NCBI GenBank assembly: GCA_030180135.1
Contig: CM058230.1
Span: forward strand, 13,641,082-13,705,081
Length of the DNA: 64,000 bases
From: Orychophragmus violaceus
Lineage: Eukaryota; Streptophyta; Magnoliopsida; Brassicales; Brassicaceae
Direction: 5' to 3'
Below the pieces are notes generated by a model. It did not search any database and was not told where the DNA came from. It was given only the letters and a program-made list of their open reading frames with translations. A program made the position numbers and the translations under genes. Below, in pieces: positions 35,536 to 45,413 of this stretch (its first letter is position 1; each line of letters starts with the position of its first letter).

Positions 35536-36239
35536 AATTGTTATTTATTGCTGAACTTACATGTTATAAGAGATTGCTAGAGGATTCTTAACCATTGAAT
35601 ATCCTAGTCTACGTAATGTTGTTCAATGCTTTCTTTGTCCCTATATAGTACGTGAAACGGTTTATGCCATATGAAAGGAGAGTAACTCGAAGAAAAATGA
35701 AAAAAAAAAAAACAATACATTCACCTGATAGAATTTTAGAGTATTAAGAGAATTAGAAAGAGAGATTAGAGAGACTGTGGAAAGAATAAGTTTCCAAAGG
35801 TGTACATATGATATTTGATAAGATACATATTTTTATAGAGTTCCAACGTGAAGTAATCAAGTCTAAATTTAGAGAAAAAAAGAGTCATTGGGGAAAATAG
35901 AGCTAGCCATTGGGGAGAAGAGAGAGTGTAATTAAGTTAAGTCTAGACTTCACTCTTTCGTTCCAGACTTCACACTTCCTCTACATACTTCATTCTTCCA
36001 CTCTAGACTTCACTTCATTTAGTTAGACTTGATCAATACTCCTTTTCAAGCTTAGCCGTAGAGACAAGGCTAAGCTTGGAAACCAAAAAGTACCACCTCA
36101 TTAAAAACCTTAACATAGAAAATCACTTGGGACAAAACTATGTTAAGGGGTAAAAAATGTGAAGTCCATAGATTAGGGAACATGAGATCAATGGTCAAGT
36201 CCTAGTTTGCCATATATGTTGTTGTTTCAAACTTTCAGA

Positions 36240-37330
36240 CTTGCGGCCTTTGTGAAAATATCCGCCAATTGGTCTTCACTCTTTGTGCAACATGGCAAGA
36301 TAAATCTTCTTCAGACTTCTCACGAATCTTGTGTCAATCAATCTTAATATGCTTGGTTCTTTCATGGAACATCGAGTTAGTGGCAATGTGGATCGCGGCT
36401 TGGTTATCACAATGCACGGTGATCGGTCCTTCTTGCTCAATACCAAAGTCTTTAAGAAGAGCTTTGAGCCAAGTCAATTCACTAGTTAACTTCATCATAG
36501 CTTTATATTCCGCTTCTGCACTTGAGCAAGATACAACATTTTACTTCTTTGTCTTCCAAGTCAACAAATTTCCTCCAATGAAGGTGCAATAACTTGTTGT
36601 AGACTTTCGACCTATTCTATCACCAGCCTAATCCACATCACAGTACCCAAAAATCTAGGTGGTACCATTTGTTCCCATACCCATTTGTTCCCATACATAT
36701 ACCTTGTCCGGGGATCCCTTTGAGATATCTAAGTATCCTTTCCACAATAGACCAATGATACATTGTGGGTTCTAGCTTGTGTTGATGCACTTGCTTGACT
36801 GCAAAACATATATTCGGCATTGTTAGGGTGAAATGTATCAATTTTTAAGCAAGTCTTCTATATTTAGAGACATTCTTAAACTTCTCATCCGATTTCAACC
36901 CTTTCTATCGACATTGAAGCCATCTTCAAGTGATTTCTTAGCTGGTTTTAGGCCAAGTTTCCCAGTTTCACTCAAGGGATCAAGTGTGTATTTCGTTTGA
37001 TAAAGGAACAAACCATCCGGTGATCTACACACTTCAAGCCCAAGGAAGTAATTCAACTCTTCAAGATACTTGATATCAAATGTGGTGTTGAGGAAGGTCT
37101 TGGTTAATTGGATACCCTCTTTATCATATCAGTTATGATAAGATCCTCCACATACACAAGAACCACAACAAGGCCATCGTTACCTTTTAGGGTGAACAAG
37201 GTGTGATCCGAATGAGATTTCCTAAAGCCATGATTAGTGAGTGTAGAGCTAAGCTTGTGGTATCATGTTCTTGGGGATTGCTTCAATCCATATATAGCCT
37301 TCCTTAATCTCAAGACTTGGTCGTGTGCAG
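36240..37330 (-). pseudogene. Copia-3 RT/RNase H fragment, copy 1
   Basis: Minus-strand remains of Ty1/copia reverse transcriptase end and RNase H. RNase H shows blocks resembling SSAEAEYKA and VHCDNQAAIHIATNS with stops. The upstream part reads RKAIYGLKQ-like near 37290 and the FLGLEV-like block near 37050. Frameshifts and stops are frequent. It is the distal copy of the tandem duplication and is nearly collinear with 38215-39360. Confidence 0.75.
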
Positions 37331-37641
37331 AAAGGTATTTAAGACTGGGTGGAGGTGTCATGTAGACTTCTTCTTCAAGTTCTCCTTGATGAAACGCATT
37401 CTTGACATCCATTTTTCAAAGGTCTCAAGACAAGTTGGTAGCAATGCATGCAGTGATACTCTCTCTGCAGATGATACTCTCTCTGCAGATAAGGTAATTG
37501 TTATTTCTTGCTGAACTTACATGTTATAAGAGATTGCTAGAGGATTCTTAACCATTGAATATCCTAGTATGTGTAATGTTGTTCAATGCTTTCTTTGTCC
37601 CTATATAGTATGTGAAACGTTTTATGCCATATGAAAGGAGA

Positions 37642-37994
37642 TGTGAGAGATCAGAGAAATGCTGAACCTCGATACATTCACCTGATAGAATTTTAGAGTA
37701 TTAAGAGAATTAGAAAGAGAGATTAGAGAGACTGTGGAGAGAATAAATTTCCAAAGGTGTACATATGATATTTGTCAAGATGCATATTTTTATAGAGTTC
37801 CAAAGTGAAGTAATCAAGTCTAAATTTAGAAAAAGAGACATTGGGAAAAAGAGAGCTAGCCATTGGGGAGAAGAGAGAGTGTAATTAAGTTAAGTCAAGA
37901 CTTCACTCTTTCTCTTTCGTTCCAGACTTCACACTTCCTCTACAGACTTCATTCTTCCACTCTAGACTTCACTTCATTTAGATAGACTTGATCA
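37642..37994 (-). repeat. Copia-3 LTR (better copy)
   Basis: 353 bp on the minus strand, beginning TGATCAAGTCTA and ending CTCTCACA, preceded by a purine-rich tract. It contains repeated GACTTCACT/AGTGAAGTC-type motifs. The other copy (about 35690-36035) has its distal end altered around an A run at 35699-35712. Confidence 0.65.
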
Positions 37995-38214
37995 ATATTC
38001 CCCTTCAACTTTAGCCGTAGAAACAATAAGAACGCTAAGCTTGGAAATCCAAAAGCATCACCTCATTAAAAACTTTAATATAGAAAATCACTTGGGACAA
38101 AATTATGTTAAGGGGTAGAAAATGTGACGTCCATGGATTAGGGAACATGAGATCAATGGTCAAGTCCTAGTTTGCCATATATGTTGTTGCAAACTTTCAG
38201 ACTTGCGGCCTTTC

Positions 38215-39960
38215 TGGAAATATCCGCCATTTGGTCTTTACTCTTTGTGTAACATGGCAAGATAAATCTTCTTCAAACTTCTCACCAATCTTGTGTCAAT
38301 CAATCTTAATATGCTTGGTTCTTTCATGGAACATCGAGTTAGTGGCAATGTGAATCGCGGCTTGGTTATCACAATGCACGGTGATCGGTCCTTCTTGCTC
38401 AATACCAAAGTCTTTAAGAAGATCTTTGAGCCAAGTCAATTCACTAGTTAACTTCCTCATAGCTTTATATTCTGCTTCTGCACTTGACCAAGATACAACA
38501 TTTTACTTCTTTGTCTTCCAAGTCACCAAATTTCCTCAAATGAAGGTGCAATAACCGGTTGTAGACTTTCGATATATACTATCACAGCCTAATCCACATC
38601 ACAATACCCAAAAATCTAGGTGTTACCATTTGTTCCCATACATATACCTTGTCTGGGGATCCCTTTAAGATATTTAAGTATCCTTTCCACCATAAACCAA
38701 TGATACATTGTGGGTTCTAGCATGTGTTGACTCACTTGGTTGACTGCAAAATATATATTCGGTATTTTAAGAGTGAGATGTATCAATTTTTCAGCAAGTC
38801 TTCTATATTTAAAAACATTTTTAAACTTCTCATCTGATTTCTCCCCTTTCTATTGACCTTGAAGCCATCTTCAAGTGATTTCTTGGCTGGTTTTGGGCCA
38901 AGTTTCCCAGTTTCATTCAAGGGATCAAGTGTGTATTTCCTTTGATAAAGGAACAAGCCATTTGGTGATCTACACACTTCAAGCCCAAGGAAGTAATTCA
39001 ACTCTTCAAGATACTTGATATCAAATCTGGTGTTTAGGAAGGTCTTGGTGAATTGGATACCCTCTTTATCATATCATATATGATAAGATCATCCACATAC
39101 ACAAGAACCACAACAAAACCTTTGTCACCTTTTAGGGTGAACAAGGTGTGATCCGAATGAGATTTCCTAAAGCCGTTATTAGTGAGTGTATAGCTAAGAT
39201 TGTGGTACCATGCTCTTGGGGATTGCTTCAATCCATATATAGCCTTCCTTAATCTCAAGACTTGGTCGTGTGCAGAAAGGTATTTAAGACTGGGTGGAGG
39301 TATCATGTTGACTTCTTCTTCAAGTTCTCCTTGAATAAATGCATTCCTGACATCCATTTTTCAAAGGTGTCAGGACAAGTTGGTAGCCAAGGATAGAACC
39401 ACTTCCAAAGTGTGTAGCTTACCCACCAGAGCAAATGTGTTTGTGTAGTCTTCTCCATATGTTTGAGTGAAACCTCTAGCCACCAAGCATACCTTGTACC
39501 TCTCTATATCATCATTACTATTGTACTTGATGGTGAAGACCCACTTGGAACTAACCGCCTTCTTTCCTTTTGTAAGATCTTTTACCCCAAGTGTGGTTTC
39601 TTTCCATAGCTCCCCTTTCATATCCAGTTGTATCAACCTTAACCTTCTCATTTCTAGCCTCTTCACAAGTCTTGGGAACTCGATATTTCTCAATATTCCC
39701 AAGGAATGATTGATAATCGGATGGTTAAAGGGAAATATAACAAGTAGCTTGAATTGGGTGAGCCACAACTTTATTATTGTAATATACCTGATTATCCACC
39801 CATTTGGAGGAAACTTGGGCATATTGCTTCTTCTAACTGGTTGAATTGTTTCCTCTACCACCGATTCCATTTCCTCTTGTGCTGTAGGAACATCTTCTTC
39901 CATGTCTAAGTCATCTTGCTCTTGGTCTTGGTCTTGAGACGGCTCCCCCTCTTGGTTATG
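38215..39960 (-). pseudogene. Copia-3 RT/RNase H, main copy
   Basis: Minus-strand Ty1/copia polyprotein fragment. The N-terminal reverse transcriptase is in 39903-39370 (SSKWVFTIKYNSNDDIERYK, then LVARGFTQTYGEDYT), then MDVRNAFIQGELEEEV, LRKAIYGLKQSPRAWYH and the palm block VLVYVDDLI (39357-39100), MNYFLGLEVCRSPNGLFLYQ (39001-38783), and RNase H to about 38215 with stops. The last aspartates of YVDD are intact, but frame breaks near 39365, 39060 and 38800 inactivate it. Gag, protease and integrase were not recognised, so the element is 5' truncated. Confidence 0.85.
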
Positions 39961-39969
39961 CTCATGATC

Positions 39970-40560
39970 TTGTGGAAATATTGGGATACTCTCTTCCTCA
40001 TTTGAGTTAATGTTAGATTCATTCCTGTTATTCTAAGATGACTTATATCTCAAGGTACTAACAAAGGGGTCTTTCTTGAGTGAGCAAAGGAATGTCACGG
40101 ACCAAAGGCGGTTTACTTTCTCCTTGTATCGAGAGAATGAAAAGATCTATTTAGGGTTTCTATTTGTCTATTGTATCGGATTTTGGGGCAATATTTAAAG
40201 TGGTCCAAGGGTTTGTAAATATCTACACTCGCAAAATGTAGAAACCCTAGACAAAAGCAAATTTGCCTCAATATTGTTTTTTTTATAAGTATTCTGCAAA
40301 GACGTTTCTTCTTCTAGGGTTTTACTCGAGTTTTCACAAGAATTCCCATTTGCATTTACTTGCCTTAGTGGTTCATCATTTCCCAAATGATCAAGTAAGA
40401 ACCTCAAAATTGTAGCTATATCCGATGGTGACCTTGAGAGATCCTTTAGACCTTCCCAATCCTTTAGAAATGAGCTGGCATAAACATTATATAAATAGAG
40501 GTATGTGGTTGTCAAGACGATTCAAATTAGAAATCATTTAAATTCCAGAAATCATTCAAA
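39970..40560 (-). other. Upstream of copia-3; unrecognised minus-strand frame
   Basis: This stretch contains a 106-codon minus-strand open frame (40515-40195; pieces EGLKDLSRSPSDIATILRF and LDHLGNDEPLRQ) that looks compositionally protein-like but matches nothing I recognise. It may be a copia-3 leader or linker piece, or a captured gene fragment. Confidence 0.3.
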
Positions 40561-40564
40561 ACCT

Positions 40565-42827
40565 TCACGATAAATCAGAAAACTCTCTTGCAAACAAAGT
40601 CTGAATGACTTGATTTACTTTTGAAAGCTCTCTTATCTTGGATGTGTTATTACCGGTAAAGAAAGGATTGGTTTGTGAAAAGTCATCTGCAGGGGAGGTG
40701 AAGATGGAGGAGCTTACATGGGCTATTGGACGGAGCCTTTGATAGTTTTCTGGGGGGTGAACCACGAAAACAAGAATCCAGAGACAGTTGGCGCGAGTTA
40801 CAAGGCAGTTTTAAAGAGTCAACTTTTATTTTTAGAAAAACAGGATAGTTGAGATTAGAAAGTGACACGAGGAGGACCTAGAAAACTTCCTAGGAAAGAG
40901 TGTCTGAGAGAACCATCCATAACAGCTATACTGTCCTAAGCCTTAACACAAATCACGTTCTTTCTTTGAACCATCCATATAACATCATTATCCTTTCTGA
41001 ATATAGTTTATTTAATTTCCACTTGATTTTCCATTGCTATAAGAGTATGTATATCCTTTTGAGATCCATATGATTGGGTTTCTTCCCGTGTAAAGCATTT
41101 TATCTCAGTCATCCTTAATACTACCAAAGGGTTCTGATCTAAATTTTTGAGGAATTTGTCATTTCTGCTTTTGCAAAGGAGGTGAAGATGGAGGAGCTTA
41201 ACGGGGCTGCAGGACAGACCCTCCGACGGTTTGCTGGGGGCGAACCACGGAAACAAGAAAGCATAGGCAATTTGCGCGAGTTACAAGGCAGTTTTAACGA
41301 GTCAACTTTCTATTTCTAGCAAAAAAAATAAGGTAGATGAGGTTAGAAAGTGACTAGAGCAGGACCTAGAAAAAACTTCCTAGAAAAGAGTGCATGTGAG
41401 AGTTTTTGTGCTTTTAGTCCAAAATTATTAAGGCCATGTCAGCCTTAAAATAAATCTGCATAAACAACGACAAAACATTAATATAAAAATCTTGAAAATG
41501 ATATATGTCTTTTATCGGAATAGATAGTAATATCTGGTCATCGGAATATAGTATGGAATGGATAATATACATTTTCTATAGTACTATCTGGTATCGTCTA
41601 TGTCTATTGTCTTTTAGAAATGACATATGTCTGTTAATATTTTAGTCACATAAGCCAATTTCTTTGTATTCGTCAAAAAAGTTGAACAAATTTTTTTTAA
41701 ATGACTTAAGCATCCAATCGGCGACTCGGAGTTTATGTCGATGATGTCTAACGGTTAGACGTGAACACTCCTTGTTATCTTATCCGCTTTTGAGTTCTGT
41801 TTATAAGGTATTCAAGAAATATCAAAGGGATTCATAAAATCATTACATCTCTTGAATTCCTTCATATGAATTGTAAATGCATGCCAAAGACACCATCTTC
41901 ACCATCTCATAAAAATCTGAAGCGAATGCAACGTTCTCCTGTTGAAAGAATTTCATGCATTCCATTGCCCAAATTAAAGCCTAAAATTCAGTGTATAGTG
42001 GTTTGAGGCCACTCCGGATATTTGTTTCCACCATCATTATATTAATGCCTCTTTCATAACAGCTATACTATATATCGCCTTAACACAAGTCACATTATTT
42101 CTTTAAACCATCCATATAATATCATTATCCTTTCTGAGTATTGTTTATTTAATTTCGACTTGATTTCCAGTTTCTATAAGAGTATGTATATCTTTTTGAG
42201 TTCCGTCCGATTGTGATTCTTTCCGTATAAAGTATTTCCTCTCAGCTATGCTTAATACTTCCAAAGGGCTCGATCTAAATTTTTAAAGAAGTTGTCATTT
42301 CTGTTTTTCCATATATACTATAATATCCAAGGAAAAGTATTATCCCTATCGTCCGATTGTATCCCTGTATTTGCAAATAGCGATGAAATAAAAGTATTCT
42401 AGGTCTAAATGGGATTTGTGACAATGTGCATATTTTCATAGCTGGTGGACATTTGAAAATCGAATGATTTATTGTTTCTTCTTCCGCTCCTCATCTCACA
42501 CACCATTCTTCACATTAAGATCCATCTGGTTGGGCCTCTTTCTCATTTGAAACATTTACTCTCAGCCATCCTTAATACTTCCAAAGGGTTCCAATCTAAC
42601 ATTTTGAAGAATTTATCATTTTGATTTTCCATATATATACTATAATATCAAAGAAAAGGTATTTCCATATCTTTCGATTGTATTTTCTAAAATAAATAAT
42701 CCATATTGTCAAATAATGATGAAATAAAAAAACATTCTAGGTTTAAATAGGATTTGTGATAATGTCCATATTTTCATAGCTGGTGGACATTTGAAAAGCG
42801 AATAATTTATTGTTTAATCTTCTGCTT
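40565..42827 (-). repeat. R1 repeat copy C, left part
   Basis: LINE-derived repeat. On the minus strand, a leader (about 40915-40690) runs into an open frame (40765-40565; SSSIFTSPADDFSQTNPFF) that may be a LINE ORF1 start. A second leader (about 41450-41180) is fused to the RNase H-proximal linker (41256-41008; NDKFLKNLDQNPL). From 41470 it matches copy A from position 1 onward, including the tandem zinc-finger units. It ends at the gypsy-1 target duplication CACAT (42828-42832). Confidence 0.7.
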
Positions 42828-42832
42828 CACAT

Positions 42833-44053
42833 TGATAGGTTCTAAGTTTTCCCTATACTAAACTGCAAGTGAACAGCAATGTCAAAGTAGTATATAGGGT
42901 TATCGAATCCACAGGGACACTTGGTCTCAAGAGAATCAAACTATAGGAATAAATACTAGAAATAAGTAAATAGTGAATGAAATAAATTGCGGTGCGAGAA
43001 AGTAAATCAGTAGCAGAGATTAACGGTTGTGAAGCAAGTAATTAAAAGCGTCAAGCCTAGGGTATTCTCAGGAAATCAGACAAGCAGACAGTTCATTCAG
43101 CAAGGATCTAATTAAGCACAGTTCTAGAACTCAAAACACAGATATAGAATTAACCAAATTCCTTTGCGATAATTCTCTAAGTCTAAGTGCAGCAAACCAA
43201 ACTTTCGTTTGCGAGAACTAACAGATTAAACTAGCAATAAGTCCAAGTTTGATATGTTCACAATTATCCTAAACCAAACTTCCGTTTGCGCAAAGTTTAA
43301 TTGCCCAATTTAATTAGTTCAGATTCCTAAACCCCACTTCTGTGACGTATTTAGAAACCTAAGATCTAGATTCTAATTGATCAGGTTAGAACTAGCTTTA
43401 AGCACAATTAAATTGAAGAACAGATATAGTTATGAATCCTTAACTGAATTTGAACAAGTCTAGCAAGTCATGAAATCCTATGTGAGAAACCCTAAACCTA
43501 ACTAGGAATCTACTCAGACATAGATAATGAAAACATAATCATAGAATGAATAAATTGCATAAAAGAATAAGAGTGAAAGGGGTTCGAAATCTTCTCCAAA
43601 TACAGATGATGTAACAGGTTCAGATCAGCCCCAAAAAGCTCTAAAATCCTCTGCTCTTAATTAAGAATGCGTAATGTAAAAAGTATATAGCCTCTCTAAT
43701 AAAAACACTAAAAACTCTATTATATAGGCATAATCTCGGCCAAGGGCTTCTTTGTAAATATCAGGAACTTCTGGATCAAAGTGCAATAACTTGATTCTTC
43801 TAAACCGCCGAGTTTTTGGCCCATCTCGCTGGTGCATCGATCGTTGCTAGAGTGCAACGATCGACACCCTTCTCTGTTTCGGACAGTGAACTCTATCTCT
43901 CGGCCAAACACTCCAAAAATCTCCAAAATGCTCCATTATCTCCAATTCAGCTACAAACCTGATTATACCTGTAAAAGACTCTAAAAGAACACAAAAGACA
44001 CTAAAAACACACTTATATCATGGTCTAAAACTAGTAAAAACCATGATATATCA
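42833..44053 (-). repeat. Gypsy-1 3' LTR (left end)
   Basis: 1221 bp with TGATAGG...ATATCA ends as read on the plus strand. It contains a CGATCG hairpin at 43831-43868 and four CAAACTTYCGTTTGCG-like segments. Nearly identical to 48286-49507. Confidence 0.95.
43831..43868. repeat. CGATCG hairpin in gypsy-1 LTR
   Basis: Arms GGTGCATCGATCGTTGC (43831-43847) and GCAACGATCGACACC (43854-43868) pair with only a two-base bulge around a six-base loop. The other LTR carries the same hairpin at 49285-49322. Confidence 0.9.
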
Positions 44054-45413
44054 ACTCCCCCACACTTAGCCTTTGCTTGCCCTCAAGCAAAACAGAGAAC
44101 TAAAACATGGTGAAGAGGTTTCAAAACTCTTCAGAAACTCATTTCATCCTAGAAGCTACAATACTCAGATTCCCCTTAGTAAACCACTGAAAGAATCAAT
44201 CACAGGATATCAAGACCAACATGTACTTCCCCCACACTTAGCAACTGTCCTAGGTAAACTCCACAATCACATTCAAGCATTCAAATTCTCCCTACTGACT
44301 TCTGCAAGTATTTAAGTGCGGTCTCACCTAAGGAGTATCGATCTAAAGGCACATGGATTCTTACCTTATCAGCTCTAGACCACCATACTATCTTTCTCTA
44401 GTCCCTTTCTTCTCTTTCCCTTCTTTAACAACTGATTTTTCCCCACTGGGTATCATTTTATTTTTTTTATCAGTGTTCTTCCCGTTATGGGGTGTACTTT
44501 GGACACATTCCATGGATCACATGAGAGATAATAGTGTTTGCTACTATTCCCATGACCACTTCGGAGTTACTAACTCATCCTCAGCTTATTATTTTTTTTT
44601 TTTTTTTACTTTATAGAAGGGGAGAAGGGGACTAAATAGGACAGGTTTACAGGCTGTGTCAGAACTAACAGGGAATCCGACATAAAGCATACCAAGCCCT
44701 TAGGTGAGAAATCTAAGTCAGTATTAAGTTGAAGTCAGTAAAAGGATCCTCTGATACCTGAAGTGATGTGGGTGTTCCCAGTAGGTTGATCTGTGATGGG
44801 GTTTTCTAATAGTCATAGATAGATCCTGCAACTTCATCCCAATGGTTACTTAAGTTCCTGCAAGTCTTGTAAATCTTCTCAGAAAATCATTGTTTCTTAC
44901 TTAAACAATTTTGACTCAATAAAACAAAAATTTTTGAAAAACGGACTGACTCTTAAGAAAACAGAAAGATATAAGTCAGTAGCACCTCCCCCACACTTAA
45001 GACACACTGTCCCCAGTAGTGTCCAGCGAAGGATTGGTAAAAAGAAAATAAAAATTGAAAGGGTGAAATTATGTCTGTCGGGTTACCTCTGTCGCACAAG
45101 CATCGACCGATGCACTAAGTGCATCGACCGTTACTTGGCGATTTTCGTGTATGGTCGATCGTTGCTCAGGACCGCAACGATCGCTGCAATGCGATTCCTT
45201 TCGTGTTGTGACGATCGACACAGAAGTGCGTCGATCGCTGCACTGCGATTTAACCGAGACCTGCAAACATAAACTGACCAGAAACAAAAACAAACGTAAA
45301 ATCCTAACAAAAACACCAAAAATGAAAAAGAAAAACACTAGTACCTAATGGTGGGTTGCCTCCCACCCAGCGCTTGTTTAAGGTCAATAGCTTGACCGGA
45401 CGGATGAGATATT
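44054..45413 (-). other. Gypsy-1 3' noncoding region with three polypurine-like tracts
   Basis: No gene. On the minus strand the 13-mer TAAGTGTGGGGGA occurs three times, at 44999-44987, 44240-44228 and 44068-44056; the last adjoins the LTR and is the expected plus-strand primer. CGATCG dyads fill 45100-45247. A T16 run is at 44592-44607. Confidence 0.8.
45100..45247. repeat. CGATCG hairpin modules, gypsy-1 3' noncoding region
   Basis: Three dyad pairs: GCATCGACCGATGC with GTGCATCGACCGTTAC; GGTCGATCGTTGC with CGCAACGATCGCTGC; GTGACGATCGACAC with GCGTCGATCGCTGC. The last two are framed on the left by TTTCGTG and on the right by GCGATT, recalling the TTTTCGC/GCGAAAA frame of the copia leaders. 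Confidence 0.85.

Larger units (their letters stand above)
35500..39390 (-). repeat. Tandem duplication (~1.94 kb) of copia-3 3' half plus flank
   Basis: Two direct copies, about 35500-37435 and 37440-39385. Each holds flank sequence (AATGCATGCA..TGATACTC), an LTR (35690-36035 and 37642-37994), then RNase H and part of reverse transcriptase on the minus strand. The junction near 37437 joins the reverse-transcriptase sequence ACAAGTTGGTAGC directly to the flank CAATGCATGC. The duplication therefore happened after copia-3 inserted. Confidence 0.8.

Noticed and set aside
44353..44616. 87-codon frame in gypsy-1 3' noncoding region
   Set aside because: It is antisense to the element, low complexity and ends in a run of F encoded by the T16 tract.
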